Counted from the stretch's first letter, positions 8,062 to 17,893 are shown. The stretch is DNA of 64,000 nt from Actinomadura mexicana (GCF_900188105.1 NZ_FZNP01000017.1:1-64000), one strand, 5' to 3'. A program made the numbers and translations. Notes: generated by a model from the sequence alone, not told the origin.

Positions 8062-9189
8062 ATGCGAATCCTGCACACCTCCGACTGGCATCTCGGCAGA
8101 TCGTTCCACCGCGAGGACCTGCTGGCCGCGCAGGCGGCGTTCGTCGACCACCTGGTCGAGACCGTCGCGGCGGAGCGGGTCGAGTGCGTGCTGGTCTCCG
8201 GGGACGTCTACGACCGGGCCCTGCCCGCCGTCGACGCGGTCCGGCTGTGCAACGAGGCCCTGGAGCGGCTCGCCGCCCGCACCCGGGTCGTGCTCATCGC
8301 GGGCAACCACGACTCCGCGCGCCGCCTCGGGTTCGGGTCGGCGCTGATGGACGCCGCCGGCGTGCACGTCCGCACCGACTTCGCGACCGTGGGGGAGCCC
8401 GTCGTCGTGGGCGACGCCGCGATCTACGGCGTCCCCTACCTGGAGCCCGAGCTCGTCCGCCACCCGTGGGAGCTGGACGAGCGCAGCCACGCCGCCGCGC
8501 TCACCGAGGCCATGCGCCGCGTCCGCGACGACGCTGCGCGCCACGACCGGCTCTCGGTCGTGCTCGCGCACGCGTTCGTCACCGGCGGCGAGTCCAGCGA
8601 GAGCGAGCGCGACATCTCGGTGGGCGGGTCCTCGCAGGTGTCGGCGTCGGTGTTCGACGGCGTCGACTACGCGGCGCTCGGCCACCTGCACGGCGCCTGG
8701 CCCGTCAACGACCGCGTCCGCTACTCGGGCTCGCCGCTCGCCTACTCCTTCTCCGAGGAGAGACACGTCAAGGGCTCGTGGCTGATCGACCTGCGCGCCG
8801 GCGGCGTCGCGGCGGAGTTCGTGGAGGCCCCCGTCCCGCGGCGCCTGGCCCGGGTCCGCGGCCGCATCGACGACCTGCTCTCCGACCCGTCGTTCGACCA
8901 GGTCGAGGACCGCTGGCTCCAGGTCACGCTCACCGACGCGCGCCGCCCGTCCGCCGCGATGGAGCGGCTGCGCCGCCGGTTCCCGCACACCCTCGTCCTC
9001 GGCTTCGAGCCCGAGGGCGGCGGCACGGACGGCGGCCGCACCTGGTCCGAGCGCGTCCGCGAGCGCTCCGCCCTCGAGATCGCGGGCGACTTCGTCGCCG
9101 AGGTCACCGACGGGCCGGCCACCGGCGCCGAACGCGACCTGCTCCACGAGGCATTCGAGGCCTGCCGCCGGAAGGAGGCCCTGGCGTGA
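8062..9189 (+). CDS. sbcD: Exonuclease SbcCD subunit D
   Basis: 375 aa Mre11-type metallophosphoesterase. Motifs in order: SDWHLGR near residue 7, SGDVYDRA, AGNHDS, then an LAHAF histidine and GHLHG, which supply the two-metal nuclease centre. With SbcC it forms the SbcCD complex that cleaves DNA hairpins and protein-blocked ends. Its stop codon overlaps the sbcC start (GTGA), so the two are coupled. Confidence 0.95.
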   Translation: MRILHTSDWHLGRSFHREDLLAAQAAFVDHLVETVAAERVECVLVSGDVYDRALPAVDAVRLCNEALERLAARTRVVLIAGNHDSARRLGFGSALMDAAGVHVRTDFATVGEPVVVGDAAIYGVPYLEPELVRHPWELDERSHAAALTEAMRRVRDDAARHDRLSVVLAHAFVTGGESSESERDISVGGSSQVSASVFDGVDYAALGHLHGAWPVNDRVRYSGSPLAYSFSEERHVKGSWLIDLRAGGVAAEFVEAPVPRRLARVRGRIDDLLSDPSFDQVEDRWLQVTLTDARRPSAAMERLRRRFPHTLVLGFEPEGGGTDGGRTWSERVRERSALEIAGDFVAEVTDGPATGAERDLLHEAFEACRRKEALA

Positions 9190-12100
9190 GGCTGCACCGG
9201 CTGGAGATCACGGCCTTCGGGCCCTTCTCGGGCACGGAGGTCATCGACTTCGACGCGCTGTCCGACGCCGGGCTGTTCCTCGTCCAGGGCCGGACGGGCG
9301 CGGGCAAGACGAGCATCCTCGACGCGGTGTGCTTCGCGCTCTACGGGCAGGTGCCCGGCGTCCGCAAGGCGGTGAAGGGGCTGCGCAGCGACCACGCGCC
9401 GCCCGGCGCCGGGCCGCGCGTGGTGCTGGAGACGACCATCCGGGGCCGGCGGCTGCGCGTCTCGCGCTCGCCCGCCTGGGAGCGGCCGAAGCTGCGCGGG
9501 TCCGGGACGACGACCGAGCACGCCAAGGTCGTCCTCGAGGAGTTCGAGCACGGCGCGTGGGTGGGGCTCAGCACCCGGCTGGACGAGGCGGGCGACCTCG
9601 TGTCGCAGATGCTCGGGATGGACGCGACCCAGTTCTGCCAGGTGGCGATGCTGCCGCAGGGGGAGTTCGCCGGGTTCCTGCGCGCCGGCGTCGACGAGCG
9701 CCGCAAGGTGCTGGAGCGGCTGTTCGCCGCCGAGGTGTTCGCGCAGGTCGAGAAGTGGCTCGCCGAGCGGCGCGCCGCGTCCGGCCGGGAGGCCGCCGAG
9801 CTCGGGGCGCGGGCGGTCTCGGTCGCCGACCGGATCTGCGAGACGACCGGCGCCGCCCCGCCCCGCGCGCCCCGCCCGCCCGTCCCGGCGCCGCGCCGCG
9901 GCGAGCCGGCCGTGGAGCCGTTCGCCGAGGTGGAGGCGCTGCCCGCGTGGGCCGCCGAGCTGGCGGGCGGTCAGCAGGACGTCCGCGCCGTCGTCGAGGA
10001 GCTGCGCGCGGGCGTGGCGGCGACGCTGCGCGGAGCCCGCGAGGAGCTGGAGGAGGCGCGGGCGCTCGCCGACCGGCGGCGCCGCCATGCCGAGGCGCTC
10101 GCCAGGCGCGACGCGCTGGCCGAGCGCGCGGAGGAGAAGTCGGGGCTGGCCTCGCGGCTGGACGCCGCCGCCCGCGCCGACCGGGTCGTCCCGCTGGTCA
10201 GGGATGTGCAGGCCCGGTACGGGGAGGCGAGCCGCGCCCGCCGCTGGGCCGAGGAGACCCGGTCCCGGGCCGCCGCGCTGCTGCCGCCGAAGGCGCCGCA
10301 GGACGTCCTCGCCAAGGCCGAGCGCGACCGCCGCGACGAGGCCGCGGCGCTGGAGGGCCGCAGGGCCGCAGCCGCCCGTCTCCGGCAGGTCGGCCGCGAG
10401 CGGGAGGCGCTGGCCGCGGAGCTGCTGCGGCTGGAGCCGGAGGACGCGCGGATCCGCGCCGCGCTCGCCGAGCTTCCCGCGCTCGTGCAGGACCGCCGCG
10501 CCGAGCTGGACGAGGCCAGGACCGCCGCCGCCCGACGCTCCGGCGCCGCGGCCGCCGTCCGGGACGCCGGGCGCCGCCTCGACGCGGCGCAGCGACGCGA
10601 CCAGGTGGAGCACCGGCTCGCCGAGGCGGAGGCCGGGTACCGGACGGCGGTCGACGCGGCCCAGGACGCCCGGCAGCGCGTCCTCGACCTCCGGCAGGCG
10701 CGGCTGGACGGCATGGCCGCCGTCCTCGCCGAGGAGCTGGCGGACGGCGAGCCCTGCCGGGTCTGCGGCTCCACCGAGCACCCGGCCCCGGTCACCTCGC
10801 TCGCGCTGATCCCGACCGAGGATCAGGTGGAGCGGGCGCAGGCCGAGGCCGACGAGGCCCAGGACGTCCGGGAGCGGGCCGGGACCGCGGCCGGGGAGCT
10901 GCGCACCGAGCGCGACAAGCTGCTGGAGATCGCCGGGGAGGCCGACGCGGACGCCCTCGCCGCCGAGCTCGCCGGGGCGGAGGCGGCGCTGGCGGCCGCG
11001 GAGGCCCGCGCGGCGGAGGCCGAACGGCTGGAGGCCGCGCTCCACCGGCACGAGCAGGAGCTCGACCAGGTCCGCTGCGCGCAGGAGGAGACCGGCCGCG
11101 CCCTCACCGAGAACCGCACCCACGACCGGGAACTGGCCGCCGAGCAGACCCGCCTGTCCGCCGAGCTGGACGAGGCCCGCGGCGGCGACCCGACGCTGGA
11201 GGCCCGCATCGCCAGGCTCGCCGGCGAGGCCGACGCGCTCGCCGCCGCGGTCGAGGCGGCCCGCGCGTACGGGCGCGCCGACGAGGAGCTGGCCGCCGCC
11301 CGGGCCAAGGCCGCGCAGGAGGCCGAGGAGCAGGGGTTCCGGACGCCGGAGGAGGTCCTGGAAGCCGCGCTGCCGGACGAGGACCAGGGCGTCCTGCGCG
11401 ACCGGATCCGCCGGCTCGACGACGAGGAGGCCGAGGTCCGCGCCCTGCTCGGCGACCCGGAGCTGGTCGCGGCCGCCGCCGCGCCCGCGCCCGACCTGCC
11501 GGCCCTGGAGGCGGCGGTGGCCGCGGCGGACGCGGCGCACACCGGGGCCGCGAACGCCGCCGACCGCGCGCGGCACCGCTGCGAGCGCCTCGCCGAGCTG
11601 CGCACGGACCTCGCCGTCGCCGTCGGCGCGTGGCGGCCCGCCGCCGGGCGGCACGAGGTCGCCGAGCGCGTGGCGGGGCTCGCCTCGGGCAAGCACGCCG
11701 CGAACCGGCACGCCATGTCGCTGTCGGCGTACGTGCTGGCCGCCCGCCTCGAACAGGTCGTCGCCGCCGCGAACGAGCGGCTGCACCGCATGTCCGGGGG
11801 CCGCTACGCCCTCGTCCACACCACCGACAAGGCCGCGGGCGACCGCACCAAGGGCGCCGGGGGGCTCGGCCTGCGCGTCGCCGACTCCTGGACGGGCCTG
11901 ATGCGCGACCCGGTCACCCTGTCGGGCGGCGAGTCGTTCATCACCTCGCTGGCGCTGGCCCTCGGCCTCGCCGACGTCGTCACCGCCGAGGCGGGCGGCA
12001 CCGAGATCGGCACCCTGTTCGTCGACGAGGGGTTCGGCACGCTCGACGAGGAGACCCTCGACGAGGTCATGGACGTCCTGGACGGCCTGCGCGACGGCGG

Positions 12101-12209
12101 CCGGGCGGTCGGCATCGTCAGCCACGTCGCCGAGCTGCGCGCCCGCATCCCCGCCCAGCTCCGCGTCACCAAGGACCGCGCGGGCTCCACCGCCGCGGTC
12201 GTCGTCTGA
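9186..12209 (+). CDS. sbcC: Exonuclease SbcCD subunit C (SMC-like ATPase)
   Basis: 1007 aa, GTG start overlapping the sbcD stop. The N-terminal ATPase half has Walker A GRTGAGKTS near residue 36. A long Ala/Glu/Arg-rich coiled coil follows, interrupted in the middle by the zinc-hook CRVC motif that dimerises Rad50-type proteins. The C-terminal half has signature LSGGESF and Walker B LFVDEGFGTLD. It acts with SbcD at DNA hairpins and double-strand ends. Length and layout are normal for actinobacteria. Confidence 0.95.
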   Translation: MRLHRLEITAFGPFSGTEVIDFDALSDAGLFLVQGRTGAGKTSILDAVCFALYGQVPGVRKAVKGLRSDHAPPGAGPRVVLETTIRGRRLRVSRSPAWERPKLRGSGTTTEHAKVVLEEFEHGAWVGLSTRLDEAGDLVSQMLGMDATQFCQVAMLPQGEFAGFLRAGVDERRKVLERLFAAEVFAQVEKWLAERRAASGREAAELGARAVSVADRICETTGAAPPRAPRPPVPAPRRGEPAVEPFAEVEALPAWAAELAGGQQDVRAVVEELRAGVAATLRGAREELEEARALADRRRRHAEALARRDALAERAEEKSGLASRLDAAARADRVVPLVRDVQARYGEASRARRWAEETRSRAAALLPPKAPQDVLAKAERDRRDEAAALEGRRAAAARLRQVGREREALAAELLRLEPEDARIRAALAELPALVQDRRAELDEARTAAARRSGAAAAVRDAGRRLDAAQRRDQVEHRLAEAEAGYRTAVDAAQDARQRVLDLRQARLDGMAAVLAEELADGEPCRVCGSTEHPAPVTSLALIPTEDQVERAQAEADEAQDVRERAGTAAGELRTERDKLLEIAGEADADALAAELAGAEAALAAAEARAAEAERLEAALHRHEQELDQVRCAQEETGRALTENRTHDRELAAEQTRLSAELDEARGGDPTLEARIARLAGEADALAAAVEAARAYGRADEELAAARAKAAQEAEEQGFRTPEEVLEAALPDEDQGVLRDRIRRLDDEEAEVRALLGDPELVAAAAAPAPDLPALEAAVAAADAAHTGAANAADRARHRCERLAELRTDLAVAVGAWRPAAGRHEVAERVAGLASGKHAANRHAMSLSAYVLAARLEQVVAAANERLHRMSGGRYALVHTTDKAAGDRTKGAGGLGLRVADSWTGLMRDPVTLSGGESFITSLALALGLADVVTAEAGGTEIGTLFVDEGFGTLDEETLDEVMDVLDGLRDGGRAVGIVSHVAELRARIPAQLRVTKDRAGSTAAVVV

Positions 12210-12226
12210 CGCGGCCGGGGCGCCGG

Positions 12227-12595
12227 TCAGCCGGAGATGTACTGCAGGATCACGTTGTGCACGTGGTGGCTCTTGTCGGCGCCGCGGAACTCGACCTCGT
12301 AGGTGTGCGTGCCGACGTTGATCGCGATCGAGCCGGTGGAGAAGTAGGACCCGGCCCACGACTTGTTGCTGACCACGCTCACCGAGGTGACCCGGGAGTA
12401 GGGCACGCTGGTGATCGCGAACTTCTTGCCGGCGAAGCTGCGGTCCTGGATGATCACCCTGCGGTCGGTGAGCCCGATGAACCCGGTGCCGGCGCCGACC
12501 GCGTCGTAGACGGCGATGATCTGCTCGCCGGGCAGCAGACCGCTCTCGATCTGCTTGAGCTGGCCCGACCTGTCGTGCTGGACCCCGTCGCCCAT
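12227..12595 (-). CDS. Bacterial PH-domain protein
   Basis: 122 aa, ATG with a GGAGGAG site 2-8 bp upstream. The sequence (LLPGEQIIAVYDAV, then GLTDRRVIIQDRSFAGKKFAI and YSRVTSVSVV) fits the bacterial PH-like fold, a small beta-barrel seen in proteins of unknown function. No signal peptide or membrane segment is visible. It lies between sbcC (convergent) and a MarR gene; context gives no role. Confidence 0.75.
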   Translation of the reverse strand: MGDGVQHDRSGQLKQIESGLLPGEQIIAVYDAVGAGTGFIGLTDRRVIIQDRSFAGKKFAITSVPYSRVTSVSVVSNKSWAGSYFSTGSIAINVGTHTYEVEFRGADKSHHVHNVILQYISG

Positions 12596-12642
12596 GGCTC
12601 CTCCGGTGCTCGCGGCGTTCGTCCCGTTCCGTAGGGAGTGTC

Positions 12643-13095
12643 TCAGCCGCCGGGCGCGGACCGGGCGGCTTCCAGGAAGCCGACGCACCGGCCGAGCAGA
12701 TCGACCAGCGCCTGCCGCTCGGCGTCGGTGAACTCGGCCGCGAGCCCGCGCTCGACCTTGACCGCGCGGGCGTCGGCGCTCTCCAGGACGGCCGCGCCCT
12801 CGGCGGTGAGCCGCGTCTCCAGGATGTTGCGGTGCCACTCGTGCGGGGTGCGCTCGATCAGCCCGCGCTCCTGGAGGTTCTTCAGGACGGTGTTCATCGT
12901 CGGCGGGGTGACCGCGCACGCCCGGGCCAGCGCGGCGGCCGACATGCCCGGGTTGTCGTCGAGGTGGAGCAGGGCGGCGTACTGCGGCACCGTCAGCCCG
13001 CTCGGCTTCAGCGCCGCCTGCTTGGCGCCGTTGAGCGCCTGCTCGGCGCGCTTGAGGTGCGAGCCGAGCCGCTCCTGGGCGGGCAACGAGGTCAT
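12643..13095 (-). CDS. MarR-family transcriptional regulator
   Basis: 150 aa winged-helix protein. The recognition region (MSAAALARACAVTPPTMNTVLKNLQERGLIER) and wing (LTAEGAAVL) are typical of MarR. It is divergent from a secreted SMP-30-like gene, with a promoter and an inverted repeat in the 103-bp gap, so it probably represses that gene and itself in response to a small ligand. Confidence 0.9.
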   Translation of the reverse strand: MTSLPAQERLGSHLKRAEQALNGAKQAALKPSGLTVPQYAALLHLDDNPGMSAAALARACAVTPPTMNTVLKNLQERGLIERTPHEWHRNILETRLTAEGAAVLESADARAVKVERGLAAEFTDAERQALVDLLGRCVGFLEAARSAPGG

Positions 13096-13130
13096 GACCG
13101 CATGGTATCGAGCCCTGGAGGAGATGACTG

Positions 13131-13176
13131 TTGACGAGCATTAGGGTTCTAACTATCGTATGTGTGCGTACTAATG
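13131..13176 (+). promoter_or_regulatory. Promoter and MarR-operator candidate before the lactonase gene
   Basis: TTGACG at 13131-13136 and TATCGT at 13154-13159 are 17 bp apart, a good sigma-70-type promoter pointing to the secreted lactonase. An inverted repeat CATTAG (13139-13144) / CTAATG (13171-13176) and a short TTAG-N4-CTAA dyad (13141-13152) overlap it. The region is also visibly AT-richer than its surroundings. Confidence 0.55.
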
Positions 13177-13198
13177 ATGTAACTCGAACGGAGATGTC

Positions 13199-14233
13199 AT
13201 GTCGCGCATCCAGCGCTCCACCGCGGCGGCCGTGGCGGGTCTCGCCGTCGCCGCTCTCACCGTCTCCGCCGCGCCCGCGTCCACGGCGGCCGGCCCGCCC
13301 GCAGGCGCCGCCCCGCAGGCCGGCGCGGCCACGGCGGCCGCGCCGCGGATCTCCACGGCCTTCGTCCTGCCGGGCGACCGCGTGTACCCCGAGGGCATCG
13401 CCGCGGACCCGCGCACCGGCACGATGTACGCCGGGTCCTTCGAGGACGGCACGGTCTACCGCATGCGTCCGGGCCACCGCACGGCCGAGGTGTTCCTGCC
13501 CGCGGGCGCCGACGGCCGCCACACCGCCAACGGGCTGAAGGCCGACCGGGCCGGACGGCTGTGGGTGGTCGACTCCTCGTCCGGCGTCGCGGTCTACGAC
13601 GCCCGGAGCCGCGCCCTGCTGGCGCGGTTCGTCGTCCCCGGCGACGGCGCCCGGTTCGTCAACGACCTCGCCGTCGCACCCGACGGCGGCGTCTACCTGA
13701 CCGACAGCTCCCGCGCCGTCGTCTACCGGGTCACGCCGCGCGATCTGGACGCGGCCCGGGGCGGGACCGGCACGTTGTCACCCCGGTTCGACCTGGGCGA
13801 CGTCCTCGAACCGCACAAGCCGACCGACTTCACCCTGAACGGGATCGTCGCCGACCCCACCGGGCGCTTCCTGCTGACCGACGACATGCTGGGCGGCGAC
13901 CTCTACCGGCTGGACCTCGCGACCGGCGCCGTCCGCAAGGTCGCTCTGAGCGGCGGCGACGTGCACAACGCGGACGGCCTCGAACTCCAGGACGGGCGCC
14001 TGTGGACGGCCGACAACGTCGACAACGTCCTCACCCGCTGGCGTGTCGCACCCGACGGGACGCGGGCCCGCCTCGAGCGCACGTTGGCGGACCCGTCCCT
14101 CCAGGTGCCGACGACGCTCGTCCGCCGCCACGGGACGCTCTACGTGGTCCGTTCGCAGTTCGACAAGGGCGGCCCGCTCGGCGACGGCACCCCGCAGATC
14201 CCCTTCACCGTCGCCGCCGTCCGGGGCCTTTGA
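13199..14233 (+). CDS. Secreted SMP-30/gluconolactonase-like beta-propeller protein
   Basis: 344 aa. A signal peptide (basic start, hydrophobic residues about 10-25, then Ala/Pro-rich cleavage region) sends it out of the cell. The mature part has repeats typical of the SMP-30/Gluconolactonase propeller: YPEGIAADPRTG, GLKADRAGRLWVVD, FVNDLAVAPDGGVYLTDS and LNGIVADPTGRFLLTDD. Such proteins are usually metal-dependent lactonases or esterases; the substrate is unknown. A CGGAG site precedes the ATG. The divergent MarR gene probably controls it. Confidence 0.82.
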   Translation: MSRIQRSTAAAVAGLAVAALTVSAAPASTAAGPPAGAAPQAGAATAAAPRISTAFVLPGDRVYPEGIAADPRTGTMYAGSFEDGTVYRMRPGHRTAEVFLPAGADGRHTANGLKADRAGRLWVVDSSSGVAVYDARSRALLARFVVPGDGARFVNDLAVAPDGGVYLTDSSRAVVYRVTPRDLDAARGGTGTLSPRFDLGDVLEPHKPTDFTLNGIVADPTGRFLLTDDMLGGDLYRLDLATGAVRKVALSGGDVHNADGLELQDGRLWTADNVDNVLTRWRVAPDGTRARLERTLADPSLQVPTTLVRRHGTLYVVRSQFDKGGPLGDGTPQIPFTVAAVRGL

Positions 14234-14290
14234 CCGCGGGACCGGACGCCGCGCGGATCGAGGCCGTCCGCCGGCGTCCGCCGCCCGCCG

Positions 14291-15652
14291 TCACAGGTTC
14301 GTGATCAGCACGGCGGGGTTCTCCACGCAGTCGGCCACGAAGCGCAGGAACCCGCCCGCCGCGCCGCCGTCGCAGACCCGGTGGTCGAACGTCAGGGAGA
14401 GCTGGGTCATCCTGCGCGGCACGACCGCGCCGTCCACCACCCAGGGGCGGTCGATGATCCGGCCGACGCCGAGCAGCGCCGCCTCGGGGTGGTTGATGAT
14501 CGGGGTGGACCCGTCCACGCCGAACACGCCGTAGTTGTTGAGGGTGAACGTGCCGCCCGTCAGCGCCTCCGGCGGCAGCCCGCCCGAGCGCGCGAGCCCG
14601 GTGAGCCGGGCCAGCTCCGCGGCGATCTGCGCGGTCGTCATCAGGTGCGCGTCCCGCACCACCGGCACGACCAGGCCGCGGTCGGTCTGCGCGGCGAAAC
14701 CGAGGTTGACGTGCCCGTACCGGACGATCTCCTGCCGGTCGGCGTCGACCGAGGAGTTCAGCTCGGGGAACTCCCGCAGAGCGGCCACGCAGATGCGGGC
14801 CAGCAGGGCCAGCAGGCCGACGCCGAGTTCGGGGCGGGACCGCCGCAGCGCGTCCCTGGCCTCGACCAGGGCGGTCGCGTCGGCGTCCACCCAGGTCGTC
14901 GCGTCCGGGATCTCGGCGCGGCTGCGGGTGAGCTTGTCGGCCACCGCCCGGCGCAGCCCGCGCAGCGGGATCCGCTCGGGCGTCGGACGGGCCGGCGCCG
15001 GCGCCTCGGCGGCCTTTGCGGCGGCCGTCTCGGCGGCCGTGCCCGCCGTGGCGACGGCCTGTTCGACGTCCCGCCGAAGGATCACGCCGCGCGGCCCGGT
15101 GGGGGCGACGGCGGCGAGGTCGAGGCCGTGCTCGCGCGCCATCCTGCGGACGAGCGGGGAGATCACGCGGGGGGCGTCCGCGCGGCGGGGCGCCGGAGCG
15201 GGAGTCACCGCGACGGGGGCCACCGCGACGGGGGCCGCCGCCGGGGCCTTCGGGCCGCCCGCGCGGCGGCGTCCGCGCCGGCCCGGCCCGTGCCCGGTGC
15301 CGTAGCCGATCAGGACGTTGCCGGATCCGGCCTGCTCCTCCTCGCGGTAGCGGGCCGCGTCCCGGTGCACGTCCGCGACGCGTGCGGGCCCGGCCTCGGC
15401 GCCGGCGGGGCCGACCTCGATGAGCGGCTCGCCGACCGCGAGGATCGCGCCCGCCTCCGCGTGCAGCCTCAGGACGGTCCCCGCGTAGGGGACGGGCACC
15501 TCCACCGCCGCCTTGGCGGTCTCGACCTCCACCACGACCTGGTCGACCTCGACGGTGTCGCCCGCGGCGACCTTCCATTGGACGATCTCGGCCTCGGTCA
15601 GGCCCTCGCCGAGGTCGGGCAGCCGGAACACCTGCGGGGCGGCGGCGGTCAC
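14291..15652 (-). CDS. Branched-chain 2-oxoacid dehydrogenase E2 (dihydrolipoamide acyltransferase)
   Basis: 453 aa, GTG start overlapping the stop of the E1-beta gene. Domains in order: one lipoyl domain (residues 5-80, lipoyl lysine in VEVETAKAAVEV), an Ala/Pro linker, a peripheral-subunit-binding domain (RVISPLVRRMAREHGLDL) and a C-terminal acyltransferase with the catalytic HRVCDGG motif. It moves the acyl group from lipoyl-lysine to CoA, making isobutyryl-, isovaleryl- or 2-methylbutyryl-CoA. A single lipoyl domain and the Lrp neighbour favour the branched-chain complex over pyruvate dehydrogenase. Confidence 0.9.
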   Translation of the reverse strand: MTAAAPQVFRLPDLGEGLTEAEIVQWKVAAGDTVEVDQVVVEVETAKAAVEVPVPYAGTVLRLHAEAGAILAVGEPLIEVGPAGAEAGPARVADVHRDAARYREEEQAGSGNVLIGYGTGHGPGRRGRRRAGGPKAPAAAPVAVAPVAVTPAPAPRRADAPRVISPLVRRMAREHGLDLAAVAPTGPRGVILRRDVEQAVATAGTAAETAAAKAAEAPAPARPTPERIPLRGLRRAVADKLTRSRAEIPDATTWVDADATALVEARDALRRSRPELGVGLLALLARICVAALREFPELNSSVDADRQEIVRYGHVNLGFAAQTDRGLVVPVVRDAHLMTTAQIAAELARLTGLARSGGLPPEALTGGTFTLNNYGVFGVDGSTPIINHPEAALLGVGRIIDRPWVVDGAVVPRRMTQLSLTFDHRVCDGGAAGGFLRFVADCVENPAVLITNL

Positions 15653-16665
15653 GACGCCTCCCTGTCCAGGTGCAGGACGTCGGGGACGTCGTCGAACTGG
15701 AGCCGGTCGACGGCGTCCAGGACGCGGTCGGCGTCCGGCAGGTGCGAGTGCTCCAGCTTCGGCGGCGGGTAGGGGATGTCGAACCCGGAGACCCGCAGCA
15801 CCGGCGCGGCCAGCGAGTGGAAGCAGCGCTCCTGCACGCGGGCCGCGATCTCCGCGCCCACCCCGGCGAAGCCCTGGGCCTCCTGGACGACCACGCACCG
15901 GCCCGTCCTGCGCACCGAGGCGGCGACGGTCCCGTCGTCGAACGGGACGATGGTGCGCAGGTCCACGACCTCCAGGTCGCGTCCCTCCCGCGCGGCGGCC
16001 TCGGCGGCCTCCAGCGCCACCGGAACGCTCGGCCCGTAGGCGACCAGCGTCGCGTCCCGCCCCTCGCGGCGCACCACGGCCCGCCCGAACCCGGCGGCGC
16101 GCCGGTTCTCGCGGGTGATGTCGCCCTTGGCCCAGTACAGCCGCTTCGGCTCCATGAAGATGACCGGGTCCGGGTCGGTGACGGCGTCGCGCAGCAGCCA
16201 GTAGGCGTCGTCGGCGGTGGCGGGCGTGACGACCTTCAGGCCCGGCGTGTGGGCGTAGTACGCCTCGCTGGAGTCGCAGTGGTGCTCGACGCCGCCGATC
16301 CCTCCCGCGTAGGGGATGCGGATCACCATCGGCAGCGACAGGCGGCCGCGGGTGCGGTTGCGGAACTTGGCCACGTGCGAGGCGATCTGCTCGAAGGCCG
16401 GGTAGGCGAAGGCGTCGAACTGCATCTCCACCACGGGACGGAAGCCGCCCATCGCCATGCCCACGGCCAGGCCGACGATCCCCGACTCGGCCAGCGGGGT
16501 GTCGAAGCAGCGGTCCTCGCCGAAGTCCCGGGTCAGGCCGTCGGTGATGCGGAAGACCCCGCCGAGCGGCCCCACGTCCTCGCCGAAGACCAGCACCCGA
16601 TCGTCCTCGGCCAGCGCGTCCCGGAGCGCGGCGTTCAGCGCCTGCGCCATCGTCGTCGCGGGCAT
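15649..16665 (-). CDS. Branched-chain 2-oxoacid dehydrogenase E1 beta
   Basis: 338 aa transketolase-like beta subunit. The chosen ATG sits just after the E1-alpha stop and has a GGGGAGGA site. Recognisable segments are FGEDVGPLGGVF near residue 28, DTPLAESGIVGLAVGMA, RIPYAGGIGGVEHHCDSSEAYY and the C-terminal DIPYPPPKLEHSHLPD. It forms the alpha2-beta2 E1 that decarboxylates branched 2-oxoacids with thiamine diphosphate. Confidence 0.93.
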   Translation of the reverse strand: MPATTMAQALNAALRDALAEDDRVLVFGEDVGPLGGVFRITDGLTRDFGEDRCFDTPLAESGIVGLAVGMAMGGFRPVVEMQFDAFAYPAFEQIASHVAKFRNRTRGRLSLPMVIRIPYAGGIGGVEHHCDSSEAYYAHTPGLKVVTPATADDAYWLLRDAVTDPDPVIFMEPKRLYWAKGDITRENRRAAGFGRAVVRREGRDATLVAYGPSVPVALEAAEAAAREGRDLEVVDLRTIVPFDDGTVAASVRRTGRCVVVQEAQGFAGVGAEIAARVQERCFHSLAAPVLRVSGFDIPYPPPKLEHSHLPDADRVLDAVDRLQFDDVPDVLHLDREAS

Positions 16666-16666
16666 G

Positions 16667-17773
16667 TCAGTCCTCCCCGGCAAGCATCTCGGACGCCAGC
16701 AGGGCGCGCTGCTCGCGCAGCTGGGGCGTGGGTTCGGCGAAGACGTGGTCGAACAGCTCGAACGGGTCGGCCTCCGGGTCGGCGGCCATCCGGTCGCGCA
16801 GCCGGGCCGCGTACTCCTCGGCGGCCTCCCGCGCCGACGCGACGTCCTCCTCCGAGAGCAGGCCCCGCGCCCGCAGGTGGGTCTCCAGCCGTGCGAGGGG
16901 GTCGGCCGCCTCCCACCGCGCGACCTCCTCGTCCGCGCGGTACCGCGAGGCGTCGTCGGCGTTGGTGTGGGAGTCCATGCGGTAGGTGTGCGCCTCGACC
17001 AGGAACGGGCCGTTCCCGGAGCGGGCGTGCTCGGCGGCGGCGGTCAGGACCGACAGCACCGCGACGAGGTCGTTGCCGTCGACCTGCTCGGACCGGACGC
17101 CGTAGCCGATCCCCTTGTAGGCCAGCGCGGGCGCGGCGGTCTGCTTGGCCAGCGGCACCGAGATCGCGTACTTGTTGTTCTGGACGAAGAAGACCACGGG
17201 TGCGCGCAGGACCCCGGCGTAGTTGAGCGCCTCATGGAAGTCGCCCTCGCTGGTCCCGCCGTCGCCGACGAACGCCATCACCACGCCGTCCTCGCCCTTG
17301 CGGCGCAGGGCGTCGGCCATGCCCACGGCGTGGATCGTCTGGGTGGCCAGCGGGGTGCACTGCGGCGCCACGCGCGTGGCCGCCGGGTCGTAGCCGCAGT
17401 GCCAGCCGCCGCGCAGCAGCGTGAGCACCTCGACGGGGTCCATGCCGCGGGCGACCAGCGCCACCGAGTCGCGGTACGTCGGGAACAGCCAGTCGTCCTC
17501 GCGCAGCGCGAGCACCCCGGCGATCTGGCAGGCCTCCTGCCCGCGGCTGGACGGGTAGACGGCCAGCCGGCCCTGCTTGGTCAGCGCGGTGGCCTGCCGG
17601 TCGAACCGGCGGCCCAGCACCATCCGGCGGTACGCCTCGACCAGCGCCCCGTCCTCCGGAGCGCGGTATCCGGCCGGCCGGCCGGCGTCCGTCCCGTCCT
17701 CGGCGACGAAGCGCACCGGGACGGCGGAGGGGAGAAGGCCCTCGACCTCCTGACGAGGTGTCCGCACGGACAT
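16667..17773 (-). CDS. Branched-chain 2-oxoacid dehydrogenase E1 alpha
   Basis: 368 aa. It contains the ThDP-binding GDGGTSEGDFHEALNYA...NN segment near residues 170-200 and the E1-alpha SRGQEA and HTYRMDSHTNADD regions. First gene of the E1alpha-E1beta-E2 operon; the E3 component is not encoded here. The 120-bp gap to the divergent Lrp-type gene probably carries the shared control region. In actinomycetes this complex supplies branched starter units for fatty acids and polyketides; that use here is inference. Confidence 0.93.
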   Translation of the reverse strand: MSVRTPRQEVEGLLPSAVPVRFVAEDGTDAGRPAGYRAPEDGALVEAYRRMVLGRRFDRQATALTKQGRLAVYPSSRGQEACQIAGVLALREDDWLFPTYRDSVALVARGMDPVEVLTLLRGGWHCGYDPAATRVAPQCTPLATQTIHAVGMADALRRKGEDGVVMAFVGDGGTSEGDFHEALNYAGVLRAPVVFFVQNNKYAISVPLAKQTAAPALAYKGIGYGVRSEQVDGNDLVAVLSVLTAAAEHARSGNGPFLVEAHTYRMDSHTNADDASRYRADEEVARWEAADPLARLETHLRARGLLSEEDVASAREAAEEYAARLRDRMAADPEADPFELFDHVFAEPTPQLREQRALLASEMLAGED

Positions 17774-17893
17774 GGCGCCGCTCCCTTCCCGTGGACGGTT
17801 GTCGGTTCGATCGTCCGCTCGGACGACGATCTGCTCAAGACATCGGGCACAATGAGCGACAAATGGCTCGTTCAGTGGCTATGGGGGCACCAA

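Noticed and set aside
14291..17773. Pyruvate dehydrogenase complex
   Set aside because: The divergent Lrp-type regulator, the split E1 and the single-lipoyl E2 fit the branched-chain complex better; pyruvate dehydrogenase in actinomycetes usually uses an AceE-type E1.
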